Source: Thermohalobaculum sediminis (GTDB lineage: Bacteria > Pseudomonadota > Alphaproteobacteria > Rhodobacterales > Rhodobacteraceae). Taken from it: a stretch of 64,000 nt of DNA. A model generated the notes under the pieces. That model saw only the letters and a list, made by a program, of their open reading frames with translations. It did not search any database and was not told the DNA's origin. The translations under genes and the position numbers were made by a program. Below, piece by piece: positions 9,422-17,444 of the stretch (its first letter is position 1; the number at the start of each line of letters is the position of its first letter). The stretch is from assembly GCF_023487995.1 (NCBI RefSeq), contig NZ_JAMFKN010000006.1, positions 1-64,000 of the forward strand, in the 5' to 3' direction.

Positions 9422-9730
9422 TCGTAGATGCTGCTTCTAGCCGCCGTGATTCGTCCACCCTTGTTCAGTAAATTAGGAGCTACGTGATCGACGCGTGTGC
9501 GTCATGCTGGCTTGGCTCGCGGTCGTGTCACGGCCCCGGGGTCTGCCACATTCCGGAGGTAGAAGCCTGACGTCGGGGCGCCCACTGCAACGTGGGATGC
9601 ATTGAAGCGAAAACGCCTTGTTGACGGGCGCGCAGCGCTCGATCAAGGTGTCTACTGGAGGTTGTGTTTCTGGGCCGCATATCTTCATCTGCGAGATCGA
9701 GATGGCCCGGGTAAAGTATGGGTTAGCGTA
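9422..9730. other. Intergenic, 309 bp, no gene seen
   Basis: DNA between the IS and paralog 2. The frame of the following gene is open upstream to 9602, but no ribosome-binding site supports a start there. It probably contains the original promoter or upstream end of the locus before the IS inserted. Confidence 0.5.
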
Positions 9731-11734
9731 ATGAGCAGAGCGTTTGCACGCCAGATTATCACGAAAACTATATACCGAGCGACTCGCGGATGGCCCCGCC
9801 TAAGTGAGAAATTTGCGCGAAAATTTTTCAATAAGCGGAGGAAGCGCTATATTGATCCGCGTATTTCAGTGCCGGAATTCTTCAAACTATTGAGGGATAG
9901 AGATGTAGATTACGTTGTTCTGCGGCGGTTTGAAGAGCTGCCAGATATCCCCAAAGGGCGGAGTCTGGATATCTTGATTGCTGACCATGATCTTGAGCGA
10001 ATAGCGGATCTCTGGTCGCTTTGGCCACTCGGTCAGCAGATTGATCTTTATTCAGAGACCGGGCGCTCTGGATTTGCGTTTTCTCCCTCGTTCGTGGAAC
10101 TACGGCAGCCACACGAGATGGCCCCGTTCCCGCCTCATCTTGCTCGGCAGATCTTGGAACGCGCCTGTCTGCGCGATGGTCTGTACAGGGTGCCGTGTGA
10201 GGCGGATCATTTCCTTTCAATCGCGTATCATGCGGTCTACCTGGAGGGGCTACGCTCTGGGCTCGCAAGCACCTTGATGGAGAGCGAATTAGCCGAGCGC
10301 GTGTCGCATGATTATGCGACAGTCCTTGGGGAACTGGCGATTAGAGTCGGCATCTCTGTACCATCTGCGGCAACGCTTGAAGATCTCGATGAAATACTTG
10401 GCGCATGCGGATGGCGGCCCACCGAAGATATGCTCGAGCGTATCTCGGTCTGGTCGCCCTGGGTACAGCGCCGTTACTTTTCATCCCCCGATGCCTTTCA
10501 GCGTCTGCCGGGAGTAACGGTCTTCTTTGTCCGCGAAAGGGCGAGTTTGGAAGGCTGGATGGACGGGATTGTAGAGCTGATTGAGAATCGCGGATTCGAG
10601 CCGCTCCTCGTGAGGGAGCTGACGCCTGAACATAAGCGGTCCGTGACGCAAGAGATCCGGGGTGGAAATTGGGGCCAAGGCGTCTTTGCCCTTAGTGGCG
10701 GACCACCCGTGTCTATCATTGTGGCGCTTGACGTTTTGCCAATGCCCGTGCCGAGGGAAATTGCCAAGGAGCATCCGCTGCTCGAGAACTTGCGGACGCT
10801 CAAGGTCAAGAACATGATTCGAATAATGATTAACGCGGATCGGCCCCGTAAGCAGCAGTATAACGCGGTTCATTCCACCGATAGTTTCAGGCAGGCATGG
10901 AGCGCAATTCAGCTCTGTGCGCCTGAAGATATCGGATGGCTCGCAGAGACGGTCCGGGCGCGCCTTGACGAGTTCGGTCTGCCGGCAGATCAAAGCAGGA
11001 ACATGACGCGGCACGGTCACCGTGCAAGAGTTGAAATTATCCAGCGGGACGGTGGACTTGCAGTCAAGAAGACGTTCAAACCTCAGTGCCGAAGGTTCCT
11101 CGAAAGGGAGGTTGAAGTTCTGCAGCTGCTTGCCGATTCCGGGAATGTGCCTAAGATATTGGCGGTAAAGGATAATGCTGTTCTGCTCGAGCACATCGAG
11201 GATGTCTGGCGGGGGAATGTTCCGCGCCCCTTGCCGCTCAGTTGCGTCCGGCAGCTCGCCGGAATGATCAAGACAGTGGCCGCTGCAGGCTATGACCCCG
11301 TCGACTTCGCTCCCCGCAATAATTTGCTGATGGATCGCAACGGCGGAATGAAAGCAATCGATTTCGAGTTTTGGCATGATCGGGGCGAAAGCTATCCGCC
11401 CGACGATGCTCATGGGCTCGTAGGGGTGCCAGACACATCTCGCGGTGATCTGCCCGCCGGCGTCGATTACTTTCGCAATCCGTATCCGAGCCAGTGGTTC
11501 CCATATACCGGTCTTGACCTCGCGACGTTCCTGAATGGTTCGCCCATTCGGCAAATCATGATGCGCACTATCAATTACCCGTACATCAAGGTTCGTTACG
11601 TGCTTGCACCCTTCCTGTGGAAAGCAGCGATCAAGGGAAATGAGCCGTACACATTGACGAAGTTGGGGCGTGGGCTGCGCGCCGTGTGGCGTATCGGCAA
11701 GAAATTTCACGCCGAAATCCTGCATCGCGCGTAA
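9731..11734 (+). CDS. Nucleotidyltransferase-like / NDP-kinase-like / protein-kinase-like fusion, paralog 2
   Basis: 667 residues from the ATG at 9731, chosen by alignment with paralog 1. Part 1 (about 45-250): nucleotidyltransferase-like, but the DxD of paralog 1 is S78-L-D80, with D105 in IDLYSETG. Part 2 (about 258-400): NDP-kinase-like, with a first strand VTVFFVRERA, a helix, SGGPPVSIIVAL, and the active-site signature N378-A-V-H381-S-T-D-S matching the family pattern NxxH(G/A)SD. Part 3 (about 430-550): kinase-like, VKK (445-447), D525-F-A-P-R-N530 matching the HRDxxxxN loop, and D544-F-E. So the second and third sites look intact here while the first has lost an Asp, the mirror image of paralog 1. 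It lies right after the IS in the polysaccharide cluster. Substrate unknown. Confidence 0.7.
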   Translation: MSRAFARQIITKTIYRATRGWPRLSEKFARKFFNKRRKRYIDPRISVPEFFKLLRDRDVDYVVLRRFEELPDIPKGRSLDILIADHDLERIADLWSLWPLGQQIDLYSETGRSGFAFSPSFVELRQPHEMAPFPPHLARQILERACLRDGLYRVPCEADHFLSIAYHAVYLEGLRSGLASTLMESELAERVSHDYATVLGELAIRVGISVPSAATLEDLDEILGACGWRPTEDMLERISVWSPWVQRRYFSSPDAFQRLPGVTVFFVRERASLEGWMDGIVELIENRGFEPLLVRELTPEHKRSVTQEIRGGNWGQGVFALSGGPPVSIIVALDVLPMPVPREIAKEHPLLENLRTLKVKNMIRIMINADRPRKQQYNAVHSTDSFRQAWSAIQLCAPEDIGWLAETVRARLDEFGLPADQSRNMTRHGHRARVEIIQRDGGLAVKKTFKPQCRRFLEREVEVLQLLADSGNVPKILAVKDNAVLLEHIEDVWRGNVPRPLPLSCVRQLAGMIKTVAAAGYDPVDFAPRNNLLMDRNGGMKAIDFEFWHDRGESYPPDDAHGLVGVPDTSRGDLPAGVDYFRNPYPSQWFPYTGLDLATFLNGSPIRQIMMRTINYPYIKVRYVLAPFLWKAAIKGNEPYTLTKLGRGLRAVWRIGKKFHAEILHRA

Positions 11735-12219
11735 ATGAAGGTGTGCCATGATTTTTTGCAAAGTTGGGCAGAATTATCCTTCTTGTCGAAAATTCCGCCG
11801 CTCGGCAAAACGACGAGTCGAGCGAGCGCGATCACATATCCTTTTCAGCGGCCGGGGCGACCCTACTCCAGGGGGCAACCGGTTTGAGTTGGAGTGATGG
11901 AGATGCTGTCACGGGGCATGTTCGCATCGCACAACGACCGGGTGCTTGTGTTCAGATGTAACGCACTGCCGCACCGAGCCACGCCAGCGACGCAAGAGCC
12001 GGAGGTGTCGCGCCGTATCGCGCTCTGGGTGAGGGGGCGCCACAGAATCACCATAAACGCGAGCGAGTCTGACGGCGGCTTTGCAGTTGTGGCGCTTAGG
12101 CGGGGACGTCGGATTGTGGTCATGTGCGCTCGATGATGCACGGCTTAATGTCGCATGACGTAAATCCCGATTCGCCGCAGCTCGTTGATCCGACTTCGAT
12201 GCGCGGGAAGGCGTAGTGT
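11735..12219. other. Intergenic, 485 bp, no convincing gene
   Basis: Only short overlapping frames occur on both strands, for example an 80-codon GTG frame at 11894-12136, none with recognisable motifs. The region presumably holds the promoter of the polymerase gene at 12220. Confidence 0.45.
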
Positions 12220-13638
12220 ATGTGGTCGGCGATCGTCATCTCGATGAGTTTTTTCTACACTGCACTGGTCGTCCGAACGGCGTCGCGCGCTCAGGACCGT
12301 CATCTGGCTTTCGTAATTGTCGCCCTAGGCTCGCGCTATCTCATCTCGGCGTTTTCGAGCGCCACGAATACGCCCGTCGTCGGAGGGCTATCTGCCATTG
12401 CGCTGTCGAGTGTCGCTATTAGTGCGCTGGGCCTGTTGATCGTCGACAAGCGTCTCCTAAGCCTCCGCGCGTTGCTTCCTTTCTATATATTCGTGTTCTT
12501 CGTCGCGTTTTCCGGGATCGCCAACGGCAAATTCATCACGTTGTTCATGGTATTCACCAAGTTCATCTACCTCGTAACGATCCAGCTTGCCTTGTTTCAC
12601 GCCTTGGAAAGCTTGGGGCCACGGCGAGTCTTTAGTACCCTTTTGCTGGTCTTCACGATGCCCGCGGGGCTTCAGGCCATATCGGTCCTGTTGGGTTTGG
12701 ATTCGCGGGCTCTCGGGGTTACCCAACGGCTCTCAGCCGGCGAGCTGAATCCGCAGGACATTAACTTCATCGGTCCCTACGGACACGAGAGCGGGTTTTC
12801 CATGATCCTGCTGACGATGCTGGTATGTGTGGCTTTCTGGCGTTCGCGATATGGTGCGGCGTTCTGGGTGCTCCTCGCTGCTACGATACTCGGAATCATG
12901 TTTGCAAACTATCGGACGACAATTCTTGCGGCGGGCCCAATCCTTCTCGTGATCATTTTTGTTCGTTCGGCCAAGATCTTCGCGGCGGGTCAGCGTGGGT
13001 TCTGGGTGACGCTGTCCGTGCTTGCCGCTATCGCCGCGAGCATCGTCGTTCTTGGGCCAAGCGAACTTGTGACCCGCTTCAGCGATCTGATCGCGATTGA
13101 TCTCGCGAACTTCTCACGCTCGCCTAACATGCTGACCGAGGCCGAGCGCGACCTGTTGTCGGCGCGCCTCTACATCTGGAGCCAGTATCTTTCAGCTTTT
13201 CGCGAGGCCGATATCGCGAACCAGCTGATCGGCTTCGGGCCTGAAAGCTGGCAGGGGGTCTTTGTCCTGTATGCGCACAACACCTTCATCTCTTATCTCT
13301 ATGAGTTTGGATATCTTGGCCTGATTGCGTTCCTTGTGTTCTGGATTGGAAATTTTGCGATGTGCCTTGCGATCAAGGATGCGGGGCTGTGTATGTTGAT
13401 GCTGTCAATCTATGCGGGGTTCACCATCCTGAACCTCGCGACGATGCCGATTTGGCAGGTTGAAGGCCTGATCTGCTTCGCGGTCATGAATGGTTGCCTC
13501 CTGCATTACTCACGACGAACGGTTGGGCATCGGGGGCTGGTAGACGAGAATTTGAAAGGTCGCGCCAAATCCTCCCGGGCGGCATCCGCGACGATCGTTC
13601 TCGATCTTGACCAGGGCCGCGATGCCAGCCGCGGCTGA
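12220..13638 (+). CDS. Wzy-like O-antigen/exopolysaccharide polymerase
   Basis: 472-residue inner-membrane protein with about ten hydrophobic segments (examples SAIALSSVAISALGLLIV and LLPFYIFVFFVAFSGIA). The large periplasmic loop before the last helices has the O-antigen ligase/polymerase hallmark FVLYAHNTFISYLYEFGYLGL-type motif (H-N-x-[FY]), and an earlier GPYGHESGF. It would join repeat units at the periplasmic face. The start at 12220 follows GGGAAGG. The last 60 residues are cytoplasmic and variable. It overlaps the next glycosyltransferase, indicating co-transcription. Confidence 0.78.
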   Translation: MWSAIVISMSFFYTALVVRTASRAQDRHLAFVIVALGSRYLISAFSSATNTPVVGGLSAIALSSVAISALGLLIVDKRLLSLRALLPFYIFVFFVAFSGIANGKFITLFMVFTKFIYLVTIQLALFHALESLGPRRVFSTLLLVFTMPAGLQAISVLLGLDSRALGVTQRLSAGELNPQDINFIGPYGHESGFSMILLTMLVCVAFWRSRYGAAFWVLLAATILGIMFANYRTTILAAGPILLVIIFVRSAKIFAAGQRGFWVTLSVLAAIAASIVVLGPSELVTRFSDLIAIDLANFSRSPNMLTEAERDLLSARLYIWSQYLSAFREADIANQLIGFGPESWQGVFVLYAHNTFISYLYEFGYLGLIAFLVFWIGNFAMCLAIKDAGLCMLMLSIYAGFTILNLATMPIWQVEGLICFAVMNGCLLHYSRRTVGHRGLVDENLKGRAKSSRAASATIVLDLDQGRDASRG

Positions 13639-14791
13639 GGGGCGCCGCACGAAGCTTTGCGTTGCCGGCCTGCGGGGCGTGCCAGGCGTCATGGGCGGCG
13701 TCGAGACCCACAGCGAGCAGCTCTACCCGCGCATCGCGGGCATGGGAGGCGCGCTAGACATCGTCGTGCTCGGGCGCAGGGGCTACATCGACGACGGCAG
13801 GCGCACGTGGCGCGGCGTCGTCGTCCAGCCACTTTGGGCAATCCGAAACAAGTATCTCGAGACGCTGCTCCACACGACGGTCTGCATCTTCCACGCGCGC
13901 TTTCGCGAGCAGGCGGATGTCATGCATATCCACGCCATCGGATCGGGACTGCTGACGCCGCTCGCGCGTCTTTTGGGTATGCGCGTGGTCGCGACCCATC
14001 ACGGCCAGGACTATAAGCGCGAGAAATGGAACGCCGTTGCCAAGTTCGCACTGCGGATGGGGGAGGCGCTCTCGGTGCTTTCGGCCAACCGGATCATCCT
14101 GGTAAGCGCGAGTTCCGCGCGTTCGCTGGCCGAGCGCTTCCCGTCCCGACGGGCCGCGATCATGCACATCCCAAATGGTGCGTCGCTGCCCGAGCCGAGC
14201 CGGCCGGCGGCCGAGGTTCTTGCAGAGTTCGGGCTGACACCCGGCGGCTTCATCCTTGCCGTCGGCCGTCTGGACCCGGGCAAGAGGTTCCAGGACCTGA
14301 TCGCCGCCCACGCCAAGGCGCCAGCGGCGCCGCCGCTCCTCATCGTCGGCGGCGCCGATCACGAGGACCGCTTCACGCGGGATTTGCGGGCGCATGCGTC
14401 GGAACGCGTGATCTTCGCCGGACGGCGCAGCCTCGATGAGCTTTCCACGCTCTACCGGTCATGCGGTCTGTTCGTGCTGCCCTCGGCACATGAGGGGCTG
14501 CCGATCTCGGCGCTCGAGGCACTGGTGGCACGGGCGCCGGCGCTCCTGAGCGACATCGGTCCGAATCTTGATCTCGGTCTGCCGCCGGAGTGTTATTTCC
14601 GGATGGGCGACGTGGCCCAGCTTGCGGCAAAGCTTGCGGCGCATGACCCGCAGAATGGCTATGAGGCACTGCGGCCGCAGTCGTCGGAACTGGTCCGGGA
14701 ATATGACTGGGACGAGGTCGCACGCCGCACGCGGGCGGTGATACTCGAACTGGCGGCGGAAGGCGGGGCGGGCGAAGGGCGCCGCGCATGA
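13622..14791 (+). CDS. GT4-family glycosyltransferase
   Basis: 389 residues from the ATG at 13622 (AGGG upstream); a TTG at 13607 is the alternative. The gene overlaps the polymerase by 17 bp. GT-B fold: a Gly-rich N-terminal loop (GLRGVPGVMGGVETH), ATHHGQDY in the first Rossmann half, ILAVGRLDPGKRFQDLI at the domain junction, and the donor-site EHEGLP-type motif AHEGLPISALEAL (E-x7-E). Retaining GT4 enzymes use nucleotide sugars in the cytoplasm. It overlaps the next glycosyltransferase by 4 bp (ATGA), so the three genes form an operon. Confidence 0.87.
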   Translation: MPAAAEGRRTKLCVAGLRGVPGVMGGVETHSEQLYPRIAGMGGALDIVVLGRRGYIDDGRRTWRGVVVQPLWAIRNKYLETLLHTTVCIFHARFREQADVMHIHAIGSGLLTPLARLLGMRVVATHHGQDYKREKWNAVAKFALRMGEALSVLSANRIILVSASSARSLAERFPSRRAAIMHIPNGASLPEPSRPAAEVLAEFGLTPGGFILAVGRLDPGKRFQDLIAAHAKAPAAPPLLIVGGADHEDRFTRDLRAHASERVIFAGRRSLDELSTLYRSCGLFVLPSAHEGLPISALEALVARAPALLSDIGPNLDLGLPPECYFRMGDVAQLAAKLAAHDPQNGYEALRPQSSELVREYDWDEVARRTRAVILELAAEGGAGEGRRA

Positions 14792-15960
14792 CGCAAAAGC
14801 GGGTCGCCATCATCATCAATTCGCTGGTTGGCGGGGGAGCCGAGCGCGTTCTTTCGGTGCTCCTTGCCCGTATCGCCGCCTGGCAAGTCGAGGGGGACGG
14901 TCCGCCAGCGCTCGAGGGGGTGCGGCTGCATCTCGTCCTGCTCGACCGGGTGGACGAGAAATACGAGATCCCTGACGCGGTCCCGCGCACCAATCTCGAT
15001 TGCGGCGAGCGGATGCTAACCAGCACGCTCCGGCTCTGGCGCATGCTGCGCCGTCTTCGGCCCGCGATGACGGTCAGCTTCCTGACCCGCGCGAACTGCG
15101 CGAACATCATCGCGGCGCGCTCTTTCGGTTTTCCCTGCGTGGTGTCCGAGCGGATCAACACCACCTATCACCTTGGTGCAGCAGCGCGGGGCCGCGTGCT
15201 GAGATGGCTGGTCCGCGCGCTCTACCCGCGTGCCGATGGCGTGATCGCCGTGTCGGAGGGCGTGTGCGAGGATCTGACCGCGCATTATGGAGTGCCGGCC
15301 GCGAAGGTGGCGGTCATCCCGAACCCTTACGACATCGACGGGATCCGCGCGCTCGCCGGGCAGGAGCCGGAATGGCTCCCGCCGGGCGGGCGGTCCTATC
15401 TTCTGGCTGTTGGCCGGCTCACCGCGGCGAAGAACTACGCGATGCTGATCCGCGCCTTTGCCGCCGCGCGCATCGACTGTGATCTTGTCATCCTTGGCCA
15501 GGGTGAGGCGCGCGATGCGCTGGCGGAGCTTGCCCGAGACCTCGGTGTCGCGGGGCGCGTGCATCTGCCGGGCTTTGCGCGCAACCCGTACCCGATCTTC
15601 GCGCGCTCGGCGGGGTTCGTGCTGTCATCGAACGTCGAGGGTTTCCCGAACGCCCTGGCCGAGGCGATGGTTCTAGGGTGCCGGGTCGTGGCGACGGATT
15701 GTCCTTCAGGGCCGTCCGAACTCCTCGGTGCGCAAGCACCTGCGGGATCGGGCGTCGTCCGCACCGGTTGCGGCATTCTCGTTCCGGTCGACGATGGCGA
15801 TGCGATGCGCGCCGCGCTGGAGCAGCTGATGGCGATGGAGCGGGCCGGCGACATCGGCGCGGCGGCGGCGCGGCGCATGGAAGACTACCGGGTCGACGCG
15901 ATCGCGGCGGAATATATCGAGGTCATCGCCCGCGCCTGCCGGGGTTGTGTGCGCCGCTAG
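14788..15960 (+). CDS. GT4-family glycosyltransferase
   Basis: 390 residues, starting in an ATGA overlap with the preceding gene. It has the N-terminal INSLVGGGAERVL loop, SERINTTYH, the hinge LLAVGRLTAAKNYAMLI and the donor-site SSNVEGFPNALAEAM (E-x7-E), placing it with WcaL/PimA-like retaining glycosyltransferases. GC content here is back to the genome norm. Likely adds a sugar to the repeat unit on the cytoplasmic side. Confidence 0.87.
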   Translation: MTQKRVAIIINSLVGGGAERVLSVLLARIAAWQVEGDGPPALEGVRLHLVLLDRVDEKYEIPDAVPRTNLDCGERMLTSTLRLWRMLRRLRPAMTVSFLTRANCANIIAARSFGFPCVVSERINTTYHLGAAARGRVLRWLVRALYPRADGVIAVSEGVCEDLTAHYGVPAAKVAVIPNPYDIDGIRALAGQEPEWLPPGGRSYLLAVGRLTAAKNYAMLIRAFAAARIDCDLVILGQGEARDALAELARDLGVAGRVHLPGFARNPYPIFARSAGFVLSSNVEGFPNALAEAMVLGCRVVATDCPSGPSELLGAQAPAGSGVVRTGCGILVPVDDGDAMRAALEQLMAMERAGDIGAAAARRMEDYRVDAIAAEYIEVIARACRGCVRR

Positions 15961-16302
15961 ATGGGGGCGGGCCCCGTGGCGGGTGGCGCCGGCGCGTGGC
16001 GGGTCCTGCTGTGACCCCCGATGATCATCCAGCTGAAACCGGAGTCGGCGCTTCACTGTTGCGCTCTCGCGCTGACGGAGCAACGGGCGGCTGGCGGAGC
16101 GCTTCCATATCGCGGAGCCTGCCGCCCGTTGCGGTGAGCTGGGCGGCATAGGCCGCCGCGCGCCGCGGCTTGCGCGGCCGGAGCCTGCCCTGGCGTTGTG
16201 CTGCATCGCGGCAGGGCCCGTGTCACCTGAATCCTCAGTATTCCGCGAGAAACCCTTGCCCTTTTGGCGAAATTCGTTGACGCTCGTTATCGTGGTGCTG
16301 GC
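15961..16302. other. Intergenic, 342 bp, with a 12-bp inverted repeat
   Basis: No gene seen. It contains the inverted repeat at 16080-16132 (separate entry) and a possible sigma70-like TTGACG near 16276 upstream of the TPR protein. Confidence 0.45.
16080..16132. promoter_or_regulatory. Perfect 12-bp inverted repeat with 29-nt loop
   Basis: GCAACGGGCGGC at 16080-16091 is the exact reverse complement of GCCGCCCGTTGC at 16121-16132. It could be a terminator or attenuator stem, or an operator-like element. There is no T-run after it, so a simple intrinsic terminator is unlikely. Confidence 0.45.
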
Positions 16303-16971
16303 ATGGTTGTTTCGCCTAAAACGGGTAATTCGGTGGAGCCACGTCTGTTCGTTCTGTGTTTTCAGGCGCCCAGCCTCTGTCTGGCGTTGGGGGTGTTGCT
16401 GTGTGTCGACGCCGTTGGCGTTGGCGCCGGAGAGCGCATTCCCCCCGATGCGTCCCCGGCGATGCATCTCGCCGGCGACGGATCGCGCGACGCATCGCGA
16501 GGGGGGCAACCGCGGTGGATCGATCCGAAACGCGAGCATCTCGACACGGCGCGGAGGCTGACGGCCGCGGCGCTCGCCACGACCGGCGAGGCGCGCGTGA
16601 AACTGGCACTGGGCGCCGCCGACGCGGCGCACCGCAGCCTGTCCTTCGGTCCGGCGAACGCCTATGCGTGGCTGACGCTCGCCTGGGCAGAGTTTGCGGC
16701 GGGCAACGACGCGGCTGCGAAAGCGGCGCTGGCGGCGTCCTGGGAATGGGCGCCGCATTCGGGCAACCTGTCATTCATGCGGCTGCTGCTCGCCCTGAAA
16801 TGGTGGCCCGAAGCGGACCCCGGCGAGCGCGGGCGCATCGTCGAGGAGGCCAGGATGGCGCGCGTCGTGCATCGCGCCGCCTTCATCGACGAGATGCAGC
16901 GCAATCCGCGCCTTTGGACGGTCTGGCGCCTGATTTACGAGGTCGACTATCCGAAGGAGCTGAGGAGATGA
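16303..16971 (+). CDS. VpsP-like TPR protein of polysaccharide export cluster
   Basis: 222 residues from the ATG at 16303. An N-terminal hydrophobic segment (LFVLCFQAPSLCLALGVLLCVDAVGVG) acts as signal or anchor. Then comes a helical segment with TPR-like character: ALGAADAAHRSLSFGPANAYAWLTLAWAEFAAGND, in which ANAYAWLTLAWAE resembles the VpsP/TPR proteins of Vibrio-type exopolysaccharide loci. No catalytic motif. Its position upstream of the Wzz/BY-kinase gene supports an accessory assembly role. The start is uncertain: a TTG at 16264 is in frame and neither has a clear ribosome-binding site. Confidence 0.6.
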   Translation: MVVSPKTGNSVEPRLFVLCFQAPSLCLALGVLLCVDAVGVGAGERIPPDASPAMHLAGDGSRDASRGGQPRWIDPKREHLDTARRLTAAALATTGEARVKLALGAADAAHRSLSFGPANAYAWLTLAWAEFAAGNDAAAKAALAASWEWAPHSGNLSFMRLLLALKWWPEADPGERGRIVEEARMARVVHRAAFIDEMQRNPRLWTVWRLIYEVDYPKELRR

Positions 16972-17141
16972 GAGCGGCTTTCGGCATCGAACGGAAGGTT
17001 CATGATCCGCAAGAGCTTGCGATCTTTGCCGGAGCGTAGACTGACGGCCGGGGCAGGGCGTGCTCTGCGCGCAGGAGAGCGTATGGGACGACCGGCGGGT
17101 GGCGGCAATGCGGTTTGGGTGAGAGTTCAGGGGGTGGAGTA

Positions 17142-17429
17142 ATGAAGTCGATTGGAAAATGCCTAGCCGGTTGCGTGCTTGCGGCGGCGATGCTTGCCGC
17201 GTCTCAGTCTTCGGCGGCGGAGAAGGCGCCCGAGGTGACTCAGGCGGACGCCGAGGAAGCGGCGCGCGCGATCGCGCATTACTGCAAGGTCGTCTCGGAG
17301 CGGATCGAGGGGATCATCTCGGACCAGTGGGCGACGCAGGACCTTCAGGACCTGGCGAGCGTCTGGCGGGATCTGAACTGTCACCAGGTGTTTGGCGTGG
17401 ACGAACGCGTTCGCCTTCGGGTGCGTTGA
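17142..17429 (+). CDS. Small secreted protein, function unknown
   Basis: 95 residues from the ATG at 17142, behind the strong ribosome-binding site GGGGGTGGAG. A Sec signal peptide (KCLAGCVLAAAMLAASQSSAA) is followed by about 65 mostly helical residues with one conserved-looking Cys pair (HYC and LNC). It lies 15 bp before the Wzz/BY-kinase gene, so is probably translated from the same transcript and acts with it in the periplasm. No family recognised. Confidence 0.65.
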   Translation: MKSIGKCLAGCVLAAAMLAASQSSAAEKAPEVTQADAEEAARAIAHYCKVVSERIEGIISDQWATQDLQDLASVWRDLNCHQVFGVDERVRLRVR

Positions 17430-17444
17430 TACGAGGGGAATGCG

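Noticed and set aside
11894-12136. 80-codon frame between paralog 2 and the polymerase
   Set aside because: GTG start, no recognised motif, and the opposite strand is equally open.
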